Shown here in pieces: positions 50,006 through 62,954 of a DNA stretch of 64,000 bases. This stretch comes from Burhinus oedicnemus. Taxonomy: Eukaryota > Chordata > Aves > Charadriiformes > Burhinidae. How positions within the stretch are numbered: the first letter of the stretch is position 1; the number at the start of each line of letters is the position of its first letter. The position numbers and the translations under genes are program-made. The stretch spans positions 277,280-341,279 of the forward strand of contig VFFE01007485.1 in the NCBI GenBank assembly GCA_008921705.1, written 5' to 3'. The notes beneath the pieces were generated by a model, which was not told the origin of the DNA, ran no database searches, and saw only the letters and a list, made by a program, of their open reading frames with translations.

Positions 50006-53000
50006 CTTCTCTGTAATATGTATCACTGGATTACATTATCAGGTCAGTGCCGTCTCTATTTTATATGTGGAAAATATGCGGGAAAAGGCAATAAAGAAAT
50101 TTTCTCAGGGTTATACAAGAAAATAGAACCATGCAGTTAACAAACAGCATGCACTAAGCCTATGACCTAATCCCTGGTCTATTCAACTAGGTCCTGGCAT
50201 CTTCTTTTCAAAGGACAAGAAAATCTGCAATTCAACTGAGAACTGCATGCTGCATAAAAATACAATTTCCCCAAATATAAAATATTATATTTTCAGGTAA
50301 GTGTCAGTGCTGTGAAATGTCAAAGACTTTTTTTTTTCTTTTACAAGGCTTTTAAATATTATCACAGCAAAACTGCTGTTTAATTGACATTCCGTTTACC
50401 ATCACTCAGACAAACAGAAGGATTAAAACATCAATTAAATGGTGATTATGACACTGTGCTACTTCACAGAATCTGAAATTAAATGCTTAAGTGTCCTGAT
50501 CTGAGGTAAAACAGAACCAATTTTCTGTTCAGTAATTTTACTTTTTAACTGGAATAAACTTTTGTGGAAGAAGCTGTTGAGGAACTATTTGACGAAGCAG
50601 TCTTGAGTTTAATATCTGAAAATCTTACTTTTGAAGTATTGTTTAATGTGTATTTTATGAAGAAAAGGAATGCTTTTTCTTCTATTTTAGAGAGTATGTG
50701 TACCAACAAAATATGGTATATTAATGAAACAAGGGCAAGACTGAGGAACCTAGGTTTTCCTCTAAACCATCTATCCAAGTCCAGCCTCTAGCCCATCAGC
50801 ATCTGCCTCTAGACCAGAGATGAAAATAGATGCTCATCTTGGCAGCTCAGGCAATACCCTGAGAGCTGTGTAGCTACTGGGGACTGTGAAGATGCTGAAT
50901 GTCCATTACAGTTTAAAGTATAATTCTTTTGCTCAGTATACATAAATGTATGCTTTCGTAGTCGATGCCAATCTGAAGTAGATGTGGTCACTCCAGTACT
51001 GGGATGCAGAAGTCCCAGCTGATATAAACTAAACTTAGTGTCTTCCCGAGTTGTGTGTGGGTACATTCGTGACTATGTAGGCACAACTTCAAAATAGAAG
51101 ATTTTCCTAAGAGGTGGCTAACTCAATGTTTGAAACGTAGGTGCTCAGTTTGCTAAGCTGATGCAAGGCTGGCTCTTCAGAAAACCTGGAAACTCAGAAT
51201 CACCAGCCATTTCCAAAACTTGCCATTGATAATCTTAAGAACTAAAAATAGGGAAAGTGAGGGGAATGTTTCATATTTGAGTGAGCTCCAAGCCATGTGT
51301 CAAAATGTTTCAGTATTGACTGCCTGATGTGGAGAATGATCCAACCATACATTAAACTTTACGTCATTAAAGTCACCTGGTACCATTTGATGAAGAATTA
51401 GGAATTTTGGAAATAACAGGGTTTCAGCACTTTTATCAGGAAACTGTGCGTAAAGCAGCAATTCCTCAATGTGAAAACCCCTTTAGGCAATAACCCCTTC
51501 AGTCTTCACAGCTTTCTAGGAAAGCACTATCTTTGGCTGGCTCCTCATGGTAGGTTCCACATCAAGACAACGGTCTAGTCCTTCTCCTTTGATGGTCTGG
51601 GGAGCAGCTGGTTCAGGGCTCTGGTTTTCAATGACTAGGTTTTCACTGATTAAGTTACTAGTGTTCCTTCACCTAGCATTGTTCCTTTTATGTTTAGTTT
51701 GTTTAGCTTTTACTGAGGTGACAGTATCAGTGCAAACCCTTTGAAGAAAGCACATGTGTTTACACAGCTGCTAGCCCAGGCTTGGGGCTCCGGTATTGTT
51801 CCCAAATTGCACTCCTGGCTATGTCACTGCCTTGCTACGTATTCTTAAACAACTTCTTAAACAAGTTATTTCAGTGTCTGCTCTCAACTGATAAAACACG
51901 ATGTATACAAATGCATGCAGTTGTCATAATGAAGAATGAAGTAGTTCAGTTTCTAATCCATTACTACTGTGTAAATGTGTTAACGTAAATTTCTTATATT
52001 TTGAAGACTTCAGCACAGTCCTTTCATTGCCATTGCCTCTGCATTAACGTCTCAGCAGCCTTCTGGATTCCAGGCTTGCGTTGTGCTGCCTGTACTATTT
52101 CTGTGCTACACTAAGAGAAGTCAAGTGCTGTTTCTCCAGAATTTTACATCAACTTCTGTTCAGAACGGATAAGCACTCTCTCATAATGTGTGTTTCGTCT
52201 ACTGCATGGGTGACTGGAGGTATGGTAATTTTTTTCTTGCTGGAACAAAACAGGGGCATGTTCTGAGATGGTGATATGATAACGAAGGGGCGGTGCCTAC
52301 AAGTTCTTCCGTGTTTTCACTCCATCTACACTGTGTCTGATAACTGTGAAAAAAAAAAATAATTTGGAAGTCTCTGCTTTAATTTTCGCTGAAAACAAGC
52401 ATTGCCGTGGACTTATTAAGTTTACAGAAAGAAATATGTTTTAGAGTGTCTGTAGTCAGTGACTTTCACGTCCTAAAAGTCTAGCAAGAAGATCCAATTC
52501 TCAGAACCAACTGTGAGTTTAAAACAGGGAAAGGATAAACAGTCGGTGGGGGGGAAGATGGGCTCAGGAGGAGAGCATCCAGTCCTGTGATTCCTGTAGG
52601 GATTTCAATGACATAAATAAATGAGTCAGAGATGTTGCTACAGCAGATCCTCCCTAAGGGAATGGTCAACCCTGAGGAACTTTAAAGGAATGCATTTTTT
52701 CTTTTTTCCTTGCCAACACAATTCATGTGCTAGGTATTGCGTTTCCATAGCAACACAAATTTACTTAATGAGACAGTTTGTACTAAAGGAGGCTAAGGGC
52801 TCCAGCTCTCTGAGTACACTGATGTAGGTAACCGTGTGAGCCATCCAGCATTTACTACCCGAGGATCAACACCTTGGATAAATACGGATGAAAAAGCTAT
52901 AGTTTTTTCTTGTGTTGCTTCAGGTAAGTTAAGCTATGATTTCCTCAGGTATTTAGTGTTTAGGTTTTAGACCATACCAGGACCCTAAGATGCCAATACT

Positions 53001-56000
53001 GCTGGTATGAGCACTGAGAAAGTAATGAAATAACCCCTCCTGAAGGGCTTTGAGGAGCTGTAAGTGGAAGTACTACCACCACTCGGTGGTCTATTGTTGG
53101 AGCCCAAATTCAGCCAAACCATTCTTACAGGCGCACAAACACACCCTCCTATGCACACGCACATACACACTCATGTGAGCAACGTGGAGCTCAAAGCACA
53201 TGCAAGAGAGGAAGAGGTTAAGAGAAAAGTGGTCTGCTTAGTGCTGAAACCTGCGCGGAGCCTCTGGTCATTTTTAGAAGGGGCCATGACCATAGTCACA
53301 GGCAACCAGTTTCCCACATAGTTTGGGTTCTTTCTCTTTTTCTGGAACATTTTCATTTATTTTTCAGATGACAGCAGCTGCTCTCTAGCAAAACAGCATC
53401 CCACAGCACACAAAAGGCTGAAAGGAAGCAAAGACTTTGGTTGCTAGCTGAAAGCACACAGGCTGGAGAATTTAAGGAAAATAACTTACTTACCTAAATC
53501 AGCATTTACCTGTCAGAAGAGAAATAATTATCATGCTCAACTGAGCATAGATGATTGAAATATGTTAAATTCTAATAATTTCTGATGATTGTATCACAAA
53601 TAATGTCCCATACGGACATACAAAAAATTCACGTCAACAAAAGTTCTGCCTGCCTTCTGCTCATGGAATTGAAGCCTTTTGATCAATGCAGAACAGAGGT
53701 GTCCACACGTGAAATTATCCCTAAATCCATCTACATGGCTTCCATATTTCTCTTGTCTGGTTTTCTCTTTTTTTTGTAAAAAAAAAATACTAAAAAAACC
53801 CTCTTTTTCATGTTTTCAAAGTTGTGAGTGACTGTAAAGGACAGACTCACATTATAAAGAAAAGTGGAATTTCAGTTTCCCTGGGACAGAAAAGGGAATC
53901 CGGCTTTATAATGGCCTGACTTCTCATCTTATTTATTTTAAAAATAAAATAACCACCCTGAGAAACTGATATTTGCTGTCTTTCCTGCCACTAACACCTG
54001 GCAAAAGAGTTGTAATTATACTCAGAAAAATACCTATTTGGTCTGATTTCAGTGTGGTAGCATGAAGGAGTAGTAAATATGTGGATAATGCAAACTATTA
54101 GAAAGAAAGTAATGTTTTAGACAAAGAAAGGCAAAAATCAACAAGTTTTCCCCTGAAGTATCTGGCCAAACTTTCCTTTTCATGATGCATTCATTGTTTT
54201 TCCCATTTATTCATACCAAGCACAGACCGAAAAACAGTAGGAACGACCTGTTGTTCCATACACTAAGCAACGCATGGCCAGTTTTTTCCAATTCCCGCTG
54301 AACCAATGCTCTTGGCTTAAAAACCATCATGATGTTTGTCATGAAGAGGAGCGTTTGAGTGTACCCATGTGTGACTGGTGAAATTGGTAGAGGCGGCCAT
54401 TTTAATGCTGACAAGGTATTTGCTTATCGTGGATATCTTCACTTCTTTTCCTTTGAACTGACAGAGATTATGACTGCTTTCTCTTCTCTCTCCCAGTGGC
54501 AACCTGTTTTTTACCTAAGGGTATTTTCCAGGGTACAAGACGGGAACATGGGTACTAATCAGAGAAGGTTTCTCTTCCTGGGAATCTGGGCCTGAAGATA
54601 TGAAAGGAAAGAAGAGTGACATGAAGCCCTGGATGGGTCTTTAATTATCTTTCTTTTACTATTTTTCACTGGCTCCTACTTCCTTTCCACTGGCTCGTTG
54701 AGTTTTCAGCAGCCGGATTTTCCTTTCTAAATGAATTATAATGAGTGCTGGGTCTTCTGGTAACACCTGGCCCAATTCTGTCTACAACATGAATCTAAAG
54801 CTGTAATTGCATTAATGGTGTCCTTTTCTTTGTTCATAATATGCTCTTTCCTTAGTTTTAAATAAAAAATGCTCTCTGGAATTCCTTTCTTCTTAAACTT
54901 TATGTGTTTGTTACTCTCTCTCTCTTTCACACTTGGCTAAATAATTACAATTCCTCCCTTCTCTGTCATTGGTTTCCTAATTCTGAGAAGCTTCCAGTCC
55001 ACCTACAGAATTTTAGCTCAGCAAGGGATGTGTTGAAGGGTATTACCATCATCTCAGTATTGCTCACACCTTTTTGTGGATGCAGATCTCTATTCTGCTG
55101 TTTCTGTTCTAGCTGTCCATCATGGTCATCTTAGTACCACTTCCTTCTAAAAGGAGCTTGTGGGTTCATCCTTGTAGAGTCCTCTAATATGGTCGTAGTT
55201 AACCTATGATGCCTCACCATGTTTAACAATATTCCCATTTGCCATGAAATTTCTCGGTGATTTCAGTGGCAGCAGACTATGCTCTGAAACACCAATTCCA
55301 CTCAAACAAATGGAAAATAAATTCCCCCTGGGACTTACTACAGGCAGAAATACATACATGTGATTTTTTTTTTTTTTCTGTTACATGTACTTTGGTTTCA
55401 ATTTCCCTGTATCAACAGCTTTCTTTAGGGAAGGCATTTACTCTTGGTGGTCTCTTTTTTCTCATCTTTTCCTTCTCTTCGTCTCCATCTTTCATCTTGT
55501 ACTATCTTAAGACTCAAGAAATAAAGTGTCCTTTACCATCCCAGCACAGCATTGTAGGAGAGATGTTTAGGTTTGAATTACACGGTGTTGCTGTTAATGC
55601 ATGTATATATATATATACACTGTTCTCCACATACTGTACTGTTCTTGAAGGTAAAATTGAAAAATACGTAAAGGTAGGAAAATGACAAAAATAAATGGCT
55701 GATTTGGGTTTACATGGATATTTTGAAGTTATTTTGGTCTAAAAACATCATTAGTCTGTAACAGGGTAAAAAAGCACCGATACTAAAGACTAAGGTCTTT
55801 TGCCGCATTCTTGATCTATATGAGTTGATGCCACTGTTTTCCATTAAGTTCTGTATAACTGCTTCCAAGCTGCTGGGAAAGAGTTTGCATTTGGGAGAAT
55901 TGTACCCCTGCTCAGCTGCAATTCAGTCTGGCATCATAGCTGAAAATGAGGATGAGAGTCTTATGAAAAGCACGACTTATGCTAGTAAATGCTCTCCTTC

Positions 56001-57224
56001 ATGAGCTATCAAAGTGTAAAGAAATTGTAATATTCGTAGTATTTGTTAGTTCTGGGCTGAAGGTGTTTCCTATAAATGTAGGTAGGAGTAGAACAAATGA
56101 GGTAAGGATTGATGGCATGAATACATAAAAGAACTTATTTATGCTGTCTCAATTTGTCAGAGATTATTCCAAGTAGAACTGTATTTTTTTCCCAAAGAAT
56201 AAGCAGAAGTATAAGTTTTGTAACTGTAATTGCACATACAATCTTAATGAGCTCAAACAAAGGCAGCAACATTTTAGAATGCATTCTCCTGTGAATAAGC
56301 AGGGAATGTGACAAACCCTTTGCTAATTAGACTAACAACATACACCTGAAATCGCTCCAAAGAGGGTTTCTTTTCAAAAAATGGATTTGATGATCCAAAG
56401 GTACTGCATTATTGAAAGGACCATTATTGTTCCAGTCATAGAAACAGAATCTATGTCTACTCAGGTTTTTACTTATTTACAGTTTCACTTTCTTTTTTTT
56501 TTTTTTTAATTCATGCTTCCACTGAAGTCAATGGGAAAAGATATGAGTCACAGCACTGTGACATCTTTGTGCATGTGTTATATATACCTCATCCTCTCCA
56601 TAAAGCATAGGAGACAGCTGCACAGAGTAGTAGAAATGTCAACTAAAGAACACTGTCCTGCCTAGAACCTTCTGCTTTAAATATTTGTGCTCTTAGATAT
56701 GGTTGCTGGATGACCACACAGAGTAGGATTCTTCTCACCTAACATTATCCACTTAAAGATGTGGGGTTTAGTACAAACTAGTGTAGAGTTCATCTCATCC
56801 AGTGCTGCATGTTTACAGTGCAGGCGTCTCCATCTGCACAAGAAATCTGCATTGTTATTTTAGTTGACAAAGATAATTTAATACAATCAGTGAAGTTTAG
56901 GACTTCCCTAAACTCTACTGATTCTTTTGACCATACAAGGGAGCATAGTGTGACTTGATCATATGGAGATACCAGCACAGTACACACACAACTTCATTCA
57001 GCAGATGCCAGCTGTGTCTCTGTGAGCGACGGAGAGATGGTCCTCCAGAGGGTGAATCATCTCATCCTAAGACTAATATTGAAAACAGGTCAGCTGAATC
57101 GCCCTCTTAAATTACTGTCTTAGATGGATATCTAAGTCTTTAAGCCATGCTGGTGGAAGCAGTAGGTAAAATGCCACCCCTCCAAACCCAACAGGCCTTC
57201 TGTGAAAAAGACATTTTTATTGCT
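50006..57224. other. Intergenic, 7.2 kb
   Basis: No CR1, LTR or gene recognised. A (TA)n run lies at 55602-55618 and CA-rich sequence at 53130-53172. A 142-codon frame at 55257-55685 is hydrophobic only because it reads T-rich sequence. Confidence 0.6.
55602..55618. repeat. (TA)n microsatellite
   Basis: About eight TA units. Confidence 0.85.
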
Positions 57225-58470
57225 TCACTAAAGGCAAATTGTGCCTGACAAATTTGGTGGCCTTCTATGAAGGTGTTATAATGTTGGTGGATAAGGGAAG
57301 AGCTACAGATGTCATCTACCTGGGCTTGTGCAAAATGTTTAACACAACATCCTGGTCTAAATTGGAGAGACCTGGATTTGACCAATGGACCACTCAGTGG
57401 TTAAGGAATTGGCTGGATGGCCGCGCTCACACACTTCTGGTCAACGGGTCGATGTCCAAGTGGCGAGCAGTGACAAGTGGTGTTCCTCAGGGGTCTGTAC
57501 CGGGACCGGTACTATTTAACATCTTTCTCGGCAACATGGACAGTGGGATTGAGTACACCCTCAACAAGTTTGCTGATGACACCAAGCTATGTGGTGCAGT
57601 TGACACACTGCAGGGAAGGGATGCCATCCAGAGGGATCTGGACAGGTTTGAGAGGTGGGTCCCTGCCAACCTCATGAAGTTCAACAAGGACAAGGGCAAG
57701 GTCCTGCATGTGGGTTGGGGCAATCCCAAGAACAAATGCAGGCTGGGCAGAGAATGGATTGAGAGCAGTCCTGAGAGGGACTTGGGGGTGCTGGTTGATG
57801 AGAAGCTCAACGTGAGCCAGCAATGTGCGCTCACAGCCCAGAAAGCCAACCATATCCTGGGCTGCATCAAAAGAAGCGTAGCCAGCAGGTCGAGGGAGGT
57901 GATTCTGCCCCTCTACTCCGCTCTCATGAGACCCCACCTGGAGTACTGCGTCCAGCTCTGGGGACCCCAACATAAGAAAGACAGGGACCTGTTGGAGGAG
58001 GTCCAGAGGAGGGCCACAAAAATGATCGGAGGGCTGGAGTCCCTCTCCTATATGGACAGGCTGAGAGAGTTGGGGTTGTTCAGCCTGGAGAAGAGAAGGC
58101 TCCAGGGGGACCTTATAGTGGCTTTCCAGTACCTAAAGGGGGCCTACAGGAAAGATGAGGAGGGACTCTTGATCAGGGAGTGTAGTGATAGAATGAAGGG
58201 TAATGGTTTTAACCTGAAAGATGGTAGATTTAGATTAGATATTAGGAAGAAACTCTTTATGGTTAGGGTGGTGAGGCACCGGAACAGGTTGCCCAGGGAA
58301 GTTGTGGATGCCCCATCCCTGGAAGTGTTCAAGGAAGTGTTCAAGGACAAGTTGGATGAGGCTTTGAGCAACCTGGTCTAGTGGAACATGTCCCTGGCCA
58401 TGGCAAGGGGTTTGGAACGAGATGATCCTTAAGGTCCCTTCCAACTCTAACCATTCTATGATTCTATGAT
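57225..58470 (+). mobile_element. CR1 LINE fragment with partial reverse transcriptase
   Basis: The longest CR1 copy in the window. A frame of 380 codons (57239-58381) covers the reverse transcriptase from just before motif A to the end of ORF2. It includes [19 protein letters not shown] (motif B region), FADD (residues 111-114, motif C), [20 protein letters not shown] and [18 protein letters not shown]. Motif A, usually FD, reads MFNTT with Asn35 in place of the catalytic Asp. The residues after it are shortened compared with CR1 proteins. The 3' UTR ends CCATTCTATGATTCTATGAT. It is 5'-truncated, with no endonuclease or ORF1. Despite the open frame it is a dead copy. Confidence 0.95.
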
Positions 58471-61433
58471 TTCTCATCAGGGCATGATAGCGTGACTTGC
58501 AAGCTACAATGGCCATTAGTCAACTGTGAGGATGAGAAAGACTCCTTGCCCAGACCTGTGAATGCTAATGAGTGTGTCTCCGAAAGGAGAATAAGGTAAT
58601 CTGTGACATGGCCCTGCCTGCCTTACACTCCGAGAGACCTGCAGGGTTCGGAGCAGTGGTGGCAAAGGAGTGGGAATGTCTGGATCTGAGTCGTGGCCTT
58701 CAAACTGCTCCACCACCAGCTTGCTCTGACTGCAGTTTTAGTCCTCCCCTCACTTAGAGCCTATGGGGAATTGCTGAACATACAGAGAGACCATGTTCAG
58801 TTCCTTATTTTTTGATTAACACAGAAATCAACAAGTCAAAGCGCAGGCACAGAGGAAGCAAGTGCTCTGTATTTTAGAGAAGTGACTTCATCTCTGTAGA
58901 CATGTTTCACACCCACTGCTCCAAACACAAGTGTTATCTCACTCAGTTCCATGACAGCACATTCCTCTTTTGAAACCTGACACGAGTACTTTGAGAAAGG
59001 CAGGGAACAACAGTTATGAGCACACGTTACACTCAGGGATAAGAACAATACGTGTCACAGTCACAGAGCTGACATGCTTGCAGGCATTTGCCTACCAACC
59101 TATTAGTCTGACGTTCTTTGTGAAGAGCAAACAGAAGGTGGCATCCCGTCAAAAAACCCTACATAACCCTAAGTCCCAAGACATTATAAGCTAAATAACT
59201 CCCCTCCCTCAAATCCTCACATAATGGATTTGCCACCGATCTTGACAAAATAGATGGCAATATGGGAATTGAGGTTGTGTGGGGCAGGGGGCAGGGTCTG
59301 GTTCTCAATTTAGAGTTCAGATAGACTATCAGCTTCAAAAATCTGCATGAAATACAGCCAGATATTTATCGTTATATGTCTATTCACTCTGGACAGAGGC
59401 AATGCTGATCCACATTGGGAAGGAAAAGAGAAGGTAATAGGTGTGCTGCTGCCACAACACAAAGCACTACAACCCCTCCTGCATATATGATCCTCTCCAA
59501 GATCCCACACAGGTACATTTCCACTTGGCCCAAATAACGACCCTGTAAAGACAAAGTCAGGCAACCTATAGCCAAAGGCGGTAGAAAACCCAGATATGCA
59601 AATCCCAAATACCTGAACACCAGTGTGGGTTCTACCTTCTCTGTTCTGCGAAGGCAAACTAAATCCTGCCTGACATCTCCATGTCACGGCAGGTCAATCA
59701 GTTCATAATTGGCTCTAATTGGTACAGTGACGTACTTTACCTGCAGGCAAATGGCATTCAGAATGGTGTGAAATTCTCTCCCGCTTCTGAAAAAACATCA
59801 GAGCTTTCAAACTGATCTTTACATCCGACAGACCCACCAATCAGGATAATTGAGGGGCAATTTTTTTAGATACACATAGCTATTAAAACCCAAGCCCACT
59901 GTGCAATAAATTATACACATCGGGGTGCATGAAGGTTCTTCCGCAGGATCTTTAGAGGCTGCAGGACTGTGGTTAGCCTTTGTGTGTCACATATATACAT
60001 AATTTCCGTCTGAATCATGCAAAGAACAGTTAGACCCTGCAGCTCCTCACTGTAGCCATGTGCTATTCTGTAGACGAGCCTTTCAGACAGAGTCTTCCAG
60101 GAGCACATTTATTTTCTGCAGTCTTGGGCAACAAATGGTGAGGGGAGAGACAGAAAGCAACTCCCTGGATATATATCTCCAGTCTTTCTTTGATCGTATC
60201 CTAGTTTTTCAACTTGATTTCAAGCTAAATGCCGTACCTATTTTAAGATTTAAAGAAAACAATGCTGCAAAGAATAATAGGAAAGGAAAACGATATTAGG
60301 AGTACAAGGCAACTTTTGGGGTCATAAAGTCCAGTCCTCAAACTCACAGGAAACAATGCAATTAATGTTTGGTCCACAGAACATATACTTCAAACCCTGG
60401 GGCTGAAAATACTTTCAAACAGCCTACACAAAACTTAAATTTTATAGTGAAAGACCAAAATCTCCAAATATGATGTGTCAAAGGAAAAAACCGTGAAAGA
60501 TGTTGAGCATTGCCAGTATACCTACCCCCTGCAAAACCCAGCGACGATTTAGGAAACATTCCTGTGTGATTCTAGCAGCAAACCATACTTTGCAGGTCTG
60601 CAGAGCTTTGTCCCACAAATTCCCTTCTGCCTGCGGCCTGAAAATCATTTCAAGCCTCAGTGTGTGTTGAAGAAACGCCATCCAGATGCTGGAGGAATTT
60701 CCGTATTGCTCTTGTCATCAGCACATCGCACCCAGCATCCCCGGGTAAAATCTGAAGTGTCAGAGGGAAACAAACAAGCAAATAAACAAACAAACCCCAC
60801 CAGTAATTAAAAACAGAAGGAAATGATGAGCAGGGAAAGGAAAAGAGGTAGACTTTTGTTGCCCCAACAGTTGGAAGTCATGAGGGGAAAACGCAAAACA
60901 GGAGGTACAGAATAAATACAAGCCAAGCAAAGAGCAGCCAAGTCTCCTGTCAGACACAAGCATACTGGTACAAGTCCCTGCAGACCTTCTTTCAAGACCC
61001 ACTTTATCCTTTATTCAGGACAATGAGAACACCTTTCTACCCCATTTCATTCCCTCAGCTACAAGAAGGCACAGAAATGTCTCCTCGAGAATACCCCTTC
61101 AGCAGCTGGAAGGAATGATTCGCTTGGAGTCTGGCTTCATAATACCGCTCTGCCTTCCCATTGAAATAAACCACAAAAAGTGTTGTCATTGCATGCTCTG
61201 GGCTTAAAAAGAAGTCCTCAGGTATTTATTCATATCTTAAGGGACAGGTATGAAAGCAAACTCTGAAGGGCACATGGAGAGAGTATAGAGAAAAAGCTTC
61301 ACAATGGGAGTGAGAATAAACTTGCATTGAACCTGCTTTTGAAAATTTAAATTCTGGGGTGTATTAAAGACTCCCTGAGATTTTATGTACATTTGGTTAT
61401 GTTGCCATAGTGAAATAGTTCAAATGATCATGC

Positions 61434-61492
61434 ATATATATATATATATACACACACACGTCATTTGGGGTTGGTTACTTTGTGTGTGTGTG
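61434..61492. repeat. (AT)n(CA)n and nearby (TG)n
   Basis: An AT run (61434-61451) passes into CA (to 61460), and a TG run follows at 61480-61492. The CA and TG runs are complementary, so a hairpin is possible. Confidence 0.85.
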
Positions 61493-62938
61493 TCTACATG
61501 CCTTTTTTCCCCTGTTTGGAAATAGATTAATGAAAACCAGCTAAATTTTGAGGATTCAACAGGTGCTGCTGGGGGGATATAGATGCATATATTCACAAAT
61601 ATCCATGTATATATGTGGAACATTGGTGTATATACGTAGCAGGAATATTCAAGGACATCACAGGACCAGATTCTTTACTTTTTCCCACTCCTGTAGGTGC
61701 TAAGCAGAGTATCCGAAAACCTCACATACAGATCTCCATGGGTTTTGTTTTTTCCCAAGCTCTGGATACTGTCTCCTCCCCTTTGCTCCCACCTCCAGGG
61801 CAGCTGTCAGGAGTGTGTGCAGACTCTGCCTGCCTCTGGGACAGGTCACCCTGATGCCACAGAGACATTATGAAATTAATTAGACAAGATGGTTAATTCC
61901 TGGGGAAGACACTGAGCGTTGCAGCTCTGCCTGATGACTCAGAGGCACATGTGTCCCTTGCATCACTAGATGGCACTATTAACCTAAAATGATGGTGCAC
62001 TTTCCCAAGAGCCTCCCTCCAAGCCCCCGACACAGAAAAGAAATAGCAGAGGGTCTCTCTGGGTAGAAGAAAGGGGGGCAGAGCGGAGGCCATTGGCAAA
62101 ATAATCTACATTTTTAATTTTGCCAGGTTCTTAAAGAGTTACACGTCTGAAAAAGGTCCAGGACTGTTAAAACCACAACAGAAAAAAGGCCCGGGCTAAT
62201 TTGGCTCCGAATTGGACCCTACACGCAGAAAAGGTCTGAGTTGCGTCTTGAGTCCTAGGTGGGCTGGCTCCATTCTCAGCTCGTGCCCTCCAGCCCATGG
62301 AGTGTTTGCGCCTGCGGCAGGAGGATAAACACAACATCGGTGGTCTCATTAAATTGTTATTGTCCTTAAAGCCTGGAAGCCTGTGGGATCAGTCTTAGGT
62401 CCTCTTCTTTGTAGTAATGCAAGAGAAGAAAAGTGCTTGTTAGGAAAATCACAGTTAATTAAATTATGATCTGAAAGAAGCAGCAGTTTCCTGTCTTTAG
62501 TGAGCTGATATTATCTGCCTCTTATGGTTGGTTAGTGGGAGAAATTATGCGCTGGTTGTTGCAAGATCCTTGCCAGTTTGGGTCAAAAAGCAAGGGGATG
62601 CTTCAATTTGTTCGTGTAATTAAGTGCGCTGCTGCTCTCCCTCCGGCTGACTGTGCTTTCCCTCTGCCTTCATAAGCCAAATCTATGTGCACATTCAGTC
62701 TCTCCATGACCGCTCTGTAGTGTTGGACTGGGGCTGGGGTCCTTGTAGCTGTGACACAGGTCTGAGAGTCCTCTCTAGTCCCTGGGGTGGCAGTTTCTCA
62801 GCAGTGAGGAGTACAGGGCCAAGCCTACCTGCTCCAGGCACATAAAAAGTCCACAGCAGCCTGCCGGCAGCAGCAGAAAATATTGCTTTCCTGTGGGAGT
62901 CCAGAAAAGGCCAGCTGGATGCTGGTACCTCTTTATAA

Positions 62939-62954
62939 TGGTGGTGGTGGTGGT
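62939..62954. repeat. (GGT)n short repeat
   Basis: Five GGT units. Confidence 0.8.

Noticed and set aside
55257..55685. 142-codon hydrophobic frame as a membrane protein
   Set aside because: The hydrophobicity comes from poly-T and T-rich sequence. It has no family match and includes a TA microsatellite.
57239..58381. 380-codon frame as a host gene
   Set aside because: It is a CR1 reverse transcriptase fragment with FADD and a 3' ATTCTATGA tail.
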